Origin: Bugulina stolonifera
Lineage: Eukaryota > Bryozoa > Gymnolaemata > Cheilostomatida > Bugulidae
Length of the DNA: 64,000 nt
Direction of reading: 5' to 3'
Assembly: GCA_935421135.1 (NCBI GenBank)
Contig: OW285187.1
Span: 4,340,001 to 4,404,000 of the forward strand
Part shown: one piece after another, positions 49,767 to 61,500 of the stretch
Numbering within the stretch: the stretch's first letter is position 1
How the letters are laid out: each line of letters opens with the position of its first letter
Made by a program: the position numbers and the translations under genes
The notes under the pieces: generated by a model
Told to the model about the DNA's origin: nothing
Seen by the model: only the letters and a program-made list of their open reading frames with translations
The model's database searches: none

Positions 49767-52700
49767 ATGAGCTTCAAAGAAGATGAATCGATGGAGACAG
49801 TTTGTGAGGATACCACAGATGTAGAAGAGGATTCATCTAACACACAATGTGGGTTCACAGATTCCTGCAAACCAAGATGGCTCCAGAAATTTGCCAACCC
49901 AAAAGCCTTTCTGGTGGTAATCACCCTCTGCGGTATTGTTCAAGGTAAGACATGTGGACACACCTGGATGTGAGTGCGCATGTAGACATACTTTACATGG
50001 AAATGGGTAGACATGTACATATGAACGTGAGTGGACATGTGGCCATGAGTGGAGTGTGGACATGTGGCCATTTCTGTGGACCTGTAGAATTAGAAATATG
50101 TGGACATGATCTGTCAATGTGCAAAATGTACAACTTAGGCTGTATTTTCCATAGAGAACTAATTAGTGTGAGGTAGAGCGGTAGAGAACATTGATCGCCT
50201 TAATCTTAGGTCTACACTAGGTCTACACTAGGTCTACTCTAGGTCTACACTAGGCCTACACTAGGTCTACACTAGGTCTACACTAGGTCTACACTAGGTC
50301 TACACTAGGTCTACACTAGGTCTACACTAGGTCTACACTAGGTCTACACTAGGTCTACACTAGGTCTACACTGGGTATACACTGGGTATACACTAGGTCT
50401 ACACTAGGTCTACACTAGGTCTACACTAGGTCTACACTGGGTATACACTAGTTATACACTAGGTCTACACTAGGTCTACACTAGGTCTACACTGGGTATA
50501 CACTGGGCATACACTGGGCATACACTAGTTGTACACTGAGCCTACACTAGGTCTACATTAGGTCTACACTGGGTATACACTATACTGTACTGATTCCAGA
50601 TTGAAGGATCATTCATCACTGTCATTATAATTCCCGGATAATCCTAAAAGTGACAACTGGCAACCAGTACTTCATGATTCTTTGAAACAAACACCACATA
50701 CATGTATATATAGACAGACAAGTTTAATGCTTTCATACAACTGTTGAGTTTTGTTCTTCTACGTTTTGCAGGATTTGCTATTAATGGCATAAATAGTGTA
50801 AACATTTCAGTTTACGAAAGAAGATATCTATTGTCTAGTAAAAGCTCTGGCCTTGTTGGGTCATTTTATGACATTTCTGCTGGTGTTTTGGTAAGCATTT
50901 GGATAAATATTCCGGGAGTTATCTGCCCAGAGTTGGTTTAATTTGTTATCAGATAACCACATCAAACTATGCGAATAGGCACTTGTCTTCTATTGCTATC
51001 AGAGTTAACAGCACACGCAGTTGTAGACTGGAGCTAGATAAACAGGGACTAGAACAAGGTTCTGTGAATGTTTGTTTGACTGACAGTTTGACTGTAGTAA
51101 TACAGAAATATAGTAATACAGAAGTATAGTAATACAGAAATATAGTAATACAGATGTATAGTAATACAGAAATATAGTAATACAGAAGTATAGTAATACA
51201 GTTATAGTAACATAATATTCATATAAAAATTAACAAGACTTATAAAGCATGTAAGTGATGTTTTCTATTTTCATGCAAACAGATGGTAGGGAAGCCGTAT
51301 CATCTGTTCTCTACCCTTCCACTTGTTTTGTATTCAAATGTCTTCATACTTCATTATCTAGATCATACATACATTGATACTACTACTTGTCATGGTTATT
51401 GGAGACGGAAGAGAGAAGACAACTTTTTATTATAATCGATAATATTTATATGAATTCCTATTATCTACAGGTTATGTTTATTGGCTACTTTGGAGCAAAG
51501 ACTCATCAGCCTAGACTTCTTGGTATGGCCTGTTTATCTTTGGGTCTGGGTACACTAGTAATGGCCACGGCACACTTTACATCTCCACCTTATAATCCTG
51601 GCAGCACTGGGCAGTCGGTTGTATGTAATACCAATAGTAAGTTCATATTAGACTACCAGAACGCCTGCCACTTGGTCAACTCAATACCTAGTTTGTTAGC
51701 AAGTGCAATTACCAACTAATCGTTACATCTGTTGACACTAAAGAATCTGGAATGTCCATACAGTTCTGTAGATGTGAATTCCATAAATAGTACCAGCAGT
51801 TCTTGCATGTAACATACATGTGTACATATATTTATTGCAATGTGCATCAAACATCCATCATAACGCAAAACAAAACCAAATCTAACCTGCTATTAGCACT
51901 ATTCGTCAAGTTCCCTGATTAAATTTAAGGGGTAATTCAGAGTATGGATGCAACTCCTTTCTTACCTAGCCTTAGCCCTACTAGCTCTATTCACCCTACC
52001 TCAGTTTATTAAACTCTCTCAAACTGTTCTACAGCAGCTATTGTTTACTTTCTAGAGACCTCATCAAAAGAAGAGAGTCAAGCTAACCTAAAGAATTATA
52101 TATACTTCTTACTATCTGGCCAAGCTTTGAATGGTTTTGCTGGGGCTTGTTTTTATTCAATTGGGGTGACGTTCCTAGATGAGAGTTGTCCTACCAAAGT
52201 ATCAGCCTTATTTCTAGGTAGAGTAATGTTCCTACAATTAATATACATGTACAAATAATTTTAACCCCATTATACGACATTGCAAATTGGTATTTCGCTC
52301 ACTGAGTTGTTTATTACATATTATTGTATCACACAGTGTTACACTCTGTACTATACACTGTATTACATGCTGTACTGCACACTGTATTACATGCTGTACT
52401 GCACACTGTATTACATGTTGTACTGCACACTGTATTACATGTTGTACTATACACTGCATCACCAGTATATAACACATTGTTCTGGGAATTAGATCACAAG
52501 TTAAACTGTCACCTACGGCAACGGTAGGCATGTGCATGTGTATAATATGTAAATATAACAACATAGGCACAATGTGTATCATCACTATTTTTTCATTCTT
52601 TACCACTGTGTGTGATTATACACTGTGTCTCATGCAGGTATATTTGTACATGATTATACACTGTGTCTCATGCAGGTATATTTGTACGTGAATATACACT

Positions 52701-55700
52701 GTATGTCAAATGCAGGTATATTTGTACATGATTATACACTGTATGTCTACTGCAGGTATATTTGTACATGATTATACACTGTATGTTTAATGCAGGTATA
52801 TTTGCTGGCGGCACAGTTCTTGGTCCAGCTTTAGGATTCTTGGTTGGAGGGAGTTTCCTAAATATTTATGTTGATTATCCAAACAGCCCACCTGAGTAAG
52901 TCGTAAAGTTACATTGTAGAATAAGTGATCAGATGGATACATTAGCTAGACACCAACTATGTCTAATTCACTAGACTAGACACCAAGTACAATGTATATC
53001 TGGTGAACTAGACTAGACGCTAGAAGAGTCTATATCTACCCGTATATGTATCATTTGGGAATTGAGTATTATTTCAAGTTCTTCTCTGAACATCCTGTTG
53101 TAGTTTGGTGTTTATGTCTCCACACTGCAGCTCAGCAGTATTATAACTACTCTACACCCTCATGATACTACATGTTTGTAGAACTCACAGCAGAAAGCAG
53201 CCAATAATAGTCTTACTGTATGAACCTAAGGCTAAGAGATCAGTAGTCAGTATAGGTAGCAAAACCTACATGTATGTTAAACATGTACATTTGACATGCT
53301 ATACTGTATTTATGATTATGGTTACAGGGGGCTAACTGTAGAAGATCCAGCTTGGGTTGGAGCCTGGTGGTTACCATTTGTACTCAGTGCTATACTTAGC
53401 TTCATCTTGGCTTTCTTCATGTTTCTATTTCCAAGGGAATTTCCAGGTAAGCTGTAAGTAGGTAGGAGTTATCTTTTCATGTACTTTGCTGAGCCGTTGA
53501 ACAGCATCTAGCTCACAATAGCTAGATGGCCATTATGCCTTTCCTAAACAGTACATATATAAGGCATATACATGTACATTCATTAATCAATTATTGGGTA
53601 CATGGTTACATGATACTATTACATATTCTAATCAGTTACATGTAAATACACTGTTGAATAACACAACATACTTAATAATAGCATTCTTGTTTTCTTACAA
53701 CTGTAAGCAAATCATGTCATTTTAAAACTACACTTGTAGAACTAGACTAGTTCATTAGCTAACAGTAACGCAATAGGGTTCCCTCGGCTAAAGGAAGCAT
53801 GTTTTAAAATATAATTAATGGTCTGTTGCGTTCCACGACTTTTAGTTTTTATTGAAGGATACAATGCAGTTTGTAGGGCCATCACACTTACATGTATCAC
53901 ATACATATCTATATCACACGCCTTGCACGTACCATATACATAATTAGAACAATTATTGGATCAACTTTTCTACTTCTCCTATTCTTTGTGCATTATTACT
54001 GTATAATGAACAAGTAAAGTCAGGATCTCCACTTATCTGATGCTTGTAAAGTTACAGTTGTAAATGTGCTGTAAATGTATGTAACCTCTGCTTAGGAACT
54101 GCTGCTATTCAAGCTGTCAAGGTCTCACAGGCTCATGATGATGGTACGGAAACAAAAATAAACAGTATAGTAGGATTTGGTATTGGGTGGAGAGACCTCC
54201 CCAAATCGACGCTATATCTATTTGAGAACCCATGCTACATGTGTTTGGTTATTGGAGACGGACTAGAGGCTTTTCTGATCATTGGTTTAAGTACATTCCT
54301 ACCGAAAATTATATCCAATCAGTTCGGTCAATCTCTCCAATGGTCGTCTATTCTTACAGGTAGGAAAAAAGTGTATTATATTATTATCATGACACGTTTC
54401 CAAGTTATTAGCATCGATAAGCTATTGGTTTTTGTAATCATAATCGTAATAGTGTGTGAGTTCCGCGTTTTAAATTCTACACGACAATCCTACTCTCCAA
54501 ATCTAATTGCTTATGATCCCTAATGTATTAAGTAAACAGCGAATGATATTTAAAAGAAATCATTTTTTGATTTGCTAGTAAAATGCATTAGTTTTCTAAC
54601 AGATGATTTTTTAAAGTAATAAGTCCAAATGTACTAATTATTGCACATTCTCTATTGCAGGTCTGATAGCTGTACCGTCTGCAGCAGCAGCCCAAGTTCT
54701 TGGTGGTTACATAATAAAGCGCTTCAATTTCAATTTAAGACAAATTTTGAAGTTTATTTTAGTGACATCATTCATCTCCCTTCTCCTCTGCCCGGTATAC
54801 ATAACTAGATGCAGTGATGCACCAATAGCGGGAGTTGTCCACCATTACCCTGAGTAATATACTGTTCTTATTATGAAGTTTCTGTGAATTTATCGGACGA
54901 ATCTCTTGCAAATTATCTAATATTCATACAAGCCAATCAAATGGCATTAAGCGTGACATTTAAAATTTAAAAGTTGTCCTCTCTCTTACGGTGCTGAGCT
55001 ATTAGGGTGTTGTGCTCTTATTTCAGTTTTATAGACAAATCTTTGTTTATGTTGTTTTTAGAGCACAACTGGAAAACAAAGACCTGAGTCTAGACTCGAC
55101 CTGTAACAGTGGATGTGGATGTACTACCAGTGTTTATGATCCTGTCTGTGCAAATGGTATACAGTATTTCTCTCCTTGCCATGCTGGCTGTTCACAGACA
55201 CCCATCAAAAAAGAGGATGGTGTGAAAGTAAATATAATATGCAAATTATATAACTTTGGCAGAAAATATTTTTGACTGCAATAATTATTATCAAATACAT
55301 GTATATTATCACTGTGCAGAAAATAGTGTGCTATAATTTTTATACAATTGATATAAACTTACAATATTGTAGGTATATCAAAACTGTAGCTGTACCATAC
55401 AGACAGACCTTGTATCTAACAAGACTGGTAATCCCATAGAAGCTGAGAATACTATATGTGAAGTTGACTGTATGCTACTCTACACTGTATTCACACCTTT
55501 CGCATTTCTTCAAATATGTTTCATGTTTTTTCCTGGCACACCAATGGCTGTGGCAACACTCAGGTATGTGGGCAAAAGTTTCTATACCGTTAAGCATCAA
55601 ATATTACATAATAGGTTAGAATAGCACAAATATAAATAATAGTCATTAATCAAACGAAAAGAAGAAAAATGGTAAGAATAATTGTACTGCATAAAATTGT

Positions 55701-56336
55701 TCAAACCTTGATGGGATCGTAATATTATTATGACTACAATCTCAAAGTTGTCCTCTCTTAATAGAGAGAAGATAACTTTAAAATTGAGGTTATTAGTGGA
55801 TCAGACTGTTGTTACACATTGAACTATGCATACGCTGTGTAGTTCAATGACATTATTTACAGAGAATTTCAAAATTGGCAACAAGACGTAACAACTGATC
55901 TTCTATTTTCTAGATCGCTTCCAGATAAAATAAGAGCTTATGGTTTAGCAGTCAGCTGGGTATTCCTCAGATTTATTGGTAAGAAAGACGTCTGTTATAA
56001 TATTACAGAGTTATTGCTGGGTCACTATAATCAGTCTTACAATGAAGTGTTCTCCATTCGCAATCATAAAAGTTGTGGCCAATTCTTTTAGGAAGTGTTC
56101 CAGGCCCAATTGTATTTGGCACCATATTAGATGCCAGCTGTAAAGTATGGCAGAAGGATGATGGAGGTGGCAGAGGTTCCTGTTGGATTTATAATAATGC
56201 TGGAATGGCTAATAGAATAGTTATAATAGTTGCAGTTGTTAAAATTCTTTCCCTTATTTGTAGCTCTTTAGCAGTAAAATTATACAAAGCACCAAAATTA
56301 AATACAGGTATTGAAAATGAAGAACTGGGGTTATAA
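49767..56336 (+). CDS. OATP-6: complete SLCO/OATP organic anion transporter, 12 exons
   Basis: Exons: 49767-49944, 50772-50890, 51471-51636, 52056-52217, 52796-52895, 53328-53446, 54096-54359, 54661-54853, 55062-55227, 55373-55563, 55914-55978, 56092-56336 (TAA). Total 1968 nt, 655 residues. Starts M-S-F-K-E-D-E-S. Landmarks as in its siblings: [35 protein letters not shown], and the Kazal exon 55062-55227 with Asn for Asp before Gly. Peculiarities: L-D-E-S where siblings have L-D-Q-S; the acceptor at 52795 is the last of five tandem copies; and the junction 54853/55062 encodes Glu instead of Gly. Its exons alternately resemble OATP-3 and OATP-4. AATAAA at 56472 is a good candidate polyadenylation signal, 136 bases after the stop. 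Confidence 0.95.
50208..50582. repeat. 11-bp minisatellite GGTCTACACTA, about 34 copies
   Basis: Perfect and near-perfect copies of GGTCTACACTA, with a GGGTATACACT variant that clusters toward the right. It lies in the first intron of OATP-6. There are no stops for long stretches but also no exon signals. Confidence 0.95.
51092..51210. repeat. 15-16-bp tandem repeat TAGTAATACAGAAATA
   Basis: About seven units alternating TAGTAATACAGAAATA and TAGTAATACAGAAGTA, in the second intron of OATP-6. Confidence 0.85.
52340..52465. repeat. 24-bp tandem repeat in OATP-6 intron
   Basis: Units CTGTATTACATGCTGTACTG plus CACA, about five copies. It lies upstream of the acceptor-carrying array in the same intron. 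Confidence 0.85.
52600..52796 (+). repeat. 40-bp array that multiplies a splice acceptor five times
   Basis: Each unit holds GATTATACACTGTATG, a short spacer, TGCAG and then GTATATTTGTAC. The last copy is the true acceptor (AG at 52794-52795) of the exon at 52796, and the exon's own first bases GTATATTT are part of the unit. Upstream AGs end at 52636, 52675, 52715 and 52755. Use of the fourth would insert 40 bases with an in-frame TAA. Confidence 0.9.
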
Positions 56337-57183
56337 TGGACATTGTAGAGAATATTTTTATTTTGTATTTATATACTATGGTAATGTGTTCCAATTCCTC
56401 AGGATAAATGCACCGGCGTCAAATAGAACTTTTGTCACCAGTATCTTCATTAGTCTACAAACTTTTGTTTTAATAAATTTGAATCTTTATAAATGAACCA
56501 CCAGCATGTGCTTTAAGGTCTTGTAAGATATGCTCATGTATATTTCTACACCTCGTATATGGCATTGCAAAAAGTTACTACCACCAAGTAAAAAATTAAT
56601 ATTCTAAGGACTACTGGCCCACACACTGAGTTGTTGGTGTTCCACAATATGACTTCTAAGACAATATATTCATGTGAGGATTTTAGTGCAAGAAGAAGAA
56701 AAACATAAACTGGTGAACAACTCACTCTCCTACCCTTCCAGCAGAAAGAGTGGTATGACACTGTCCTCCATGTCTTCTCTGACATCTAGCACTGACCATT
56801 CTGCTATCTCCATTTATGATTGTGTTGTTCAAGTACAATGTAAAACTGAATAGGCTAAATAGTAATTCTCTATTGTGGGTTGTGTAGCCCAAGTAAAATT
56901 TGAGAAATACTTGGGTGCAAAATTTCGAGTCAATAAAGTCAACCCCATCATCTACTCGATGACCATATTCCAATAAGACATCCACGAGGCCAAGTGCATT
57001 ACAGAGACAAACAAATTTAAGGCTACTGAACCAATGAGCATATTATCAGTACCTCATGTGTGATTTGACTAATTAATATAGAACACCTACATGTACACAT
57101 GTGTTCCTCTTGTAACAGCATGTTATACAATTAGTATGATGCACATTCATATGGCAGTGAGCAGTTAGACTAACCAGGTACAA
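56337..57183. other. 3' side of OATP-6, intergenic
   Basis: Includes the probable 3' untranslated region with AATAAA at 56472. A minus-strand open frame at 56722-56985 (87 codons) has no recognised similarity, no neighbouring exons and is not called. Confidence 0.5.
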
Positions 57184-57189
57184 AATATT

Positions 57190-57850
57190 GTGATGGTACG
57201 CCCAGTCGTATCTTACATCTGACACTCATTATTGCGTGCATACATGTATATATCTGCTTGTACTTTACTCTTATATTGTTATATATGATTGTATGATTAT
57301 TTCTAAGTCTTTTAATGCCTTTTATACCCATGTACAGAGGCCCGACCTCTCAGAATCCATTGATATTCATTTTGTACATGAATTGGACCATTATAAGCAA
57401 CTTTTGTAGAACCCGACCTATTTTGGGTCGGCCGTCGGGCTTCCGGCGGCCATCTTGTTGCGCAACTTCCGGACGACCACACGTCGTCTTTTCCCGACGT
57501 CATGTCGGCCGGAAGTCCTTATACTATATAAAGGGCACTGTTTTACTGTTCATTGTCTCAGTCTACGCTTGGCTTTCAATAAAGACACATCTATACTTGA
57601 TACAGGGACTTTCTCTTCCTTTTACTAGGTCATTCGCTCTGCGAACCGCCTACTAGGTTGAATTACTCTCTTTCATTGTATAGTCTGAAGGTCGGACTTG
57701 AGATCAGATGGGTCGTCTTTGGTAGTATTTGGGCTACTGAGACCGCTCGATCTTTCATGTAATGCGAAGTCCTATTACCACTCATAGGCACTTCATTTCT
57801 GGGTCGATAGTCGTCCAAGGACGACCGCACCAAAACACAGAAACCATTAC
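57190..57850 (+). mobile_element. LTR-like element (661 bp), complete, with target duplication
   Basis: Begins GTGATGG and ends CCATTAC between AATATT repeats (57184-57189 and 57851-57856). It contains TATATAAAGG at about 57525 and TTCAATAAAGACACATC at about 57576, in the order promoter then polyadenylation signal, as in the U3-R-U5 of an LTR. GC-rich motifs CGGAAG, GTCGGCC and CGTCGT distinguish it from its surroundings. No gag/pol coding region accompanies it, so it is a solo LTR or a short non-autonomous element. It lies between the converging 3' ends of OATP-6 and the collagen gene. Confidence 0.85.
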
Positions 57851-57856
57851 AATATT

Positions 57857-58592
57857 CTACTACCTTTATTATTTTTTAATTTATTTTTATGATTTTTTAT
57901 ACAATTATATAATCCAATATAGCATTCAGTTCCGTTAGATCTAGAACTGCCCAATAGACTAAAACCATCTTTGTACAAAATGAAAAACATTTATCATAAT
58001 CACAACAGAGTTTGCAAGTTATAAACTACTAGTAAGACCAAGAGCTGTAACTTAGTTAGACACAGTGAAAGAATAGTTTAAAGGGAAAAGGTAGGGTGAG
58101 GTAGGTAACCGGCTCAACCTTCTACCTGTAAGGGCAGTGGGAGCTCAGTCATCAAGCCTAAGTTCTAGGTCTCTGTCTTACTACTAGTAGCAACTGCTTC
58201 ATATAGCACCATGTTTTAGCACCAAGTTATTTCAATAAAATAATAGTTCTCTTATTAAATATACATCACAATATTTTATCAAAAAGTTATTCCAATATAA
58301 AAAATGTTTCCGTATAATTTAGTGTCTCCTTGTAAAATCTTCAGATATAAAATCTGACACGAAATCAGAAAGAAGACGAAGTATGACCTATATTATCAGT
58401 TCCAACAGTACAAAGCTAATCTAATGTCGAGTCTACTCACCCAATTATTAAAATGAATGCTTAAAGGAGTAAATTAACAGAGACTTTTATATTTGACAAG
58501 CTACATGCCGATTTCAGCAAAACTACGTTCATTCGGTACCAGTTATATTTTAGTTTAAATGACTATAAAAAGAAGGCAGTGATCTCGTGAAG
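57857..58592. other. Probable 3' untranslated region of the collagen gene (minus strand)
   Basis: No exon recognised. On the minus strand an AATAAA lies near 57865, about 730 bases past the collagen stop codon, and could be its polyadenylation signal; this is uncertain. Confidence 0.35.
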
Positions 58593-61500
58593 TTAATGGA
58601 AGCACACGTTGCCAATGCCTAATTCAAATTCTTGACTTATATCTTCTGTAACGTATGTGGCAAAGTCTTTGATAGGTAGTCGATGTGATCTCTGTGTTCT
58701 TATTTCAAATTCAGCTTGACCCCATTCACCTCGCGTCTACACAAGATAAAATTAGTTATATTTAGTTGACTACATGTATATACATTGTATGTATAATAAG
58801 GTTGAAATACTTCAGCACCATATTAAAGGTAGCTTCTATTTGCTTTACCTGTTAACAATTCCCCCTCCCCTTTAACAATGGACAGCACAAAAGTATAAAC
58901 CTAAATAATTCAGCCATATGCTAAGAGTTATCTTTACTATATTTGTAGCTCTACATTCATACTTCCTAGTTATCTCACCTTGCAGGAATCTGACACGACG
59001 CTGTAAGTAAATTTAGAACTGCCATGTGGAGACAATTCCTTGTCATCTGATGTGAGAAACTTGACAGCATTGCGTGTGGAGTTGTCTGCACTATAGTAGC
59101 TTATAGAGTTGTAACAGCTGACAGTGAGACGTTGAGAAGCCTCTTCACTCAGCAGTTGCAGGAAGTTGAGCTGCACCTTGTCCATCTTGTATGTAAGCTG
59201 GAAGAGATAAGTGAAAGTGGGTCAGGTGTTGGTTACAAAATCACTTGAGAAAATTTAGGATTTTAGAATTGAATTAGGCCTCCATGATTCCATAGGAAAC
59301 TCCCTAATGTTCAAATAAAATGCTACGACCACAAATTAGGCACTTCTGATCAAATCCTAAGCATCCATGATTTTCACTTGTACATCTTTTTTCACCAATC
59401 AGTTTAATGCGGAAATATTTAACTAATCGTGTAAACGAGACACAAATACCATACATGATGACAATTTTTCGTTTACTGTACATGTAAATGTCTTACAAGA
59501 GAGCCACTGTCCATCTGGGATAGCCATGTGTGACCACTGCCTTCTTTCTGTAGCTCATCTCTTCTGATTCTGTCTGGTTTAGGAATGATACAAGTCTCTT
59601 TAGTTGAGAGCTTGCAGTTTACAAGGATGGCGTCGTGACTGTAACATGCAGTGTATGTATGATAAAACATCCTGTATATGCATCTACTTGACACATAACA
59701 TATATACAAATGCACATGTTCATGTAAGGCGCTGTAAATGCCTATGCACACACTAAATAGCTCAGGGTGAATATCTGGAGTTGTGCTCACCTGCTGCCAA
59801 GATTGGGGTCAATCCAATATTCACCATCCTCGAGCTCTGGGTAAGCTTCAGCAAGGTGCTTACAAGTTCTGGCAGGTGCTTCCTTTGTGCCTTTAGGTTT
59901 GGCCATGCCTATAGTGGACAAACAATTACTTAGTACGCATCTACATAAATAGATTTATTAAGGTATACTGTAGTGGCGTCACTGTACAATTATCATGCAA
60001 TGTTCCCAAACTTGAACATTATTTTACGATTAGATCTAAGACGGTTAAACATGCACTACCTGTGAACAGACTGCTCACCAATAGCTGTTTACAACTAGAT
60101 GGTTTACAGTATATTTAGAATTTGTAGATTTTCAAGAGCACAACATTTACGGCAACGAATATTTGCAAGATTTACGAAAAGTTATAAATTTGGTACTGCT
60201 ACACATACGCTCCCATAAATGTACATAACAGTCCAACAGATGTAGTGAACAAGTTGGGAGTTATGCCTATTCTAGTTTGATATTATGAATATGTACGTTC
60301 TATAACCACTGCAGCACTAAGTAGTTTCTTAACTGACCCTCCCACTTAGAAGCAGTTTTGCTTCACACAATGAATTTCCACAAATGAGTGCTTCTAATAC
60401 ACTGTACATGATAATTAAGGATCATTTGCTCACATCTTCCCCATGTTTTTTACTCCCAATTATCACAATGTTACTTACTATCAACAATCTTGGTAATGTC
60501 CACAAGGTCATCCATGCCATATGCATTAGGGTCGTCACCCATCACTCCCTTGGTTGATGGCTGCTGCTGTCGGAACATCATCATCATATCTCGTGGTGAG
60601 AAAGCAGCTGTTGGCCCCTTCTCTCCAGGTGGTCCATCGCTACCGGGTGGTCCCCTTCTTCCTGTTAACCACATGACATCCCATTATATAATAATATATA
60701 CTGTAGAAATATACATGTAGTACAAGTCCATAATATCTCTACTCTACTAAACTATAGGAGTGTATCTATAGAAGATGTATTGCTGTAATAACTTGCCATC
60801 TTCACCAGCATCTCCAGTTCTGCCTGGCATTCCCTGTGGTCCCATTACACCGGTTGCACCTGGCATACCAGGTTGTCCAGTTAGTCCTGGCTGTCCACGG
60901 GCACCAGGCTTACCCATTGGTCCTGGTTCACCTTGCTCTCCCATTGGACCCTAAGAACAGTGAGCAGATAACTTCTGACATTGCTAATGAAAGGCCTAAT
61001 AGATTAGTACATTGTAAGAACAATGAATACCGACATTAGAAGATATGCCAACAGCCTGTAGCTATCTCAGGCTCACAGAGAAGAAATCTACCTACCTGGG
61101 GGCCCTGCTGGCCGGGCATACCAAGAGCTCCTGAAAAACCAGGATCTCCAGTTGATCCAGTATCACCAGACTCTCCCTCATCTCCAGGAGGTCCTTCTGG
61201 TCCCAGAGGACCAGGTGGTCCAGAGGGCCCTACCAATCAATATTAGCCAGTCATTACACAGGTAGAACTATATACATAGACATGTACATGTACATAGATA
61301 CATGTATGTACACATACATGTACATGTACATTATATATTACACCATCAGTACACATATATACAAGTAGCTACATAAATGTGATGTACTCAATCTGCATAC
61401 AGTGTACTGTTTCGGTGTTTAACACCTCATCAGTGCAGCTCAGAGTTATGCCTGGGAGAACACCTTAGCAATACTGTATATATACAGCAAAGCGTATTTA

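Noticed and set aside
16116..50582. Tandem arrays as CRISPR-like repeats
   Set aside because: Repeats are directly adjacent without unique spacers, in introns of animal genes, with no cas-like genes.
56722..56985. Minus-strand open frame of 87 codons between OATP-6 and the LTR-like element
   Set aside because: No domain, splice partner or codon pattern that supports a gene; too short to separate from chance.
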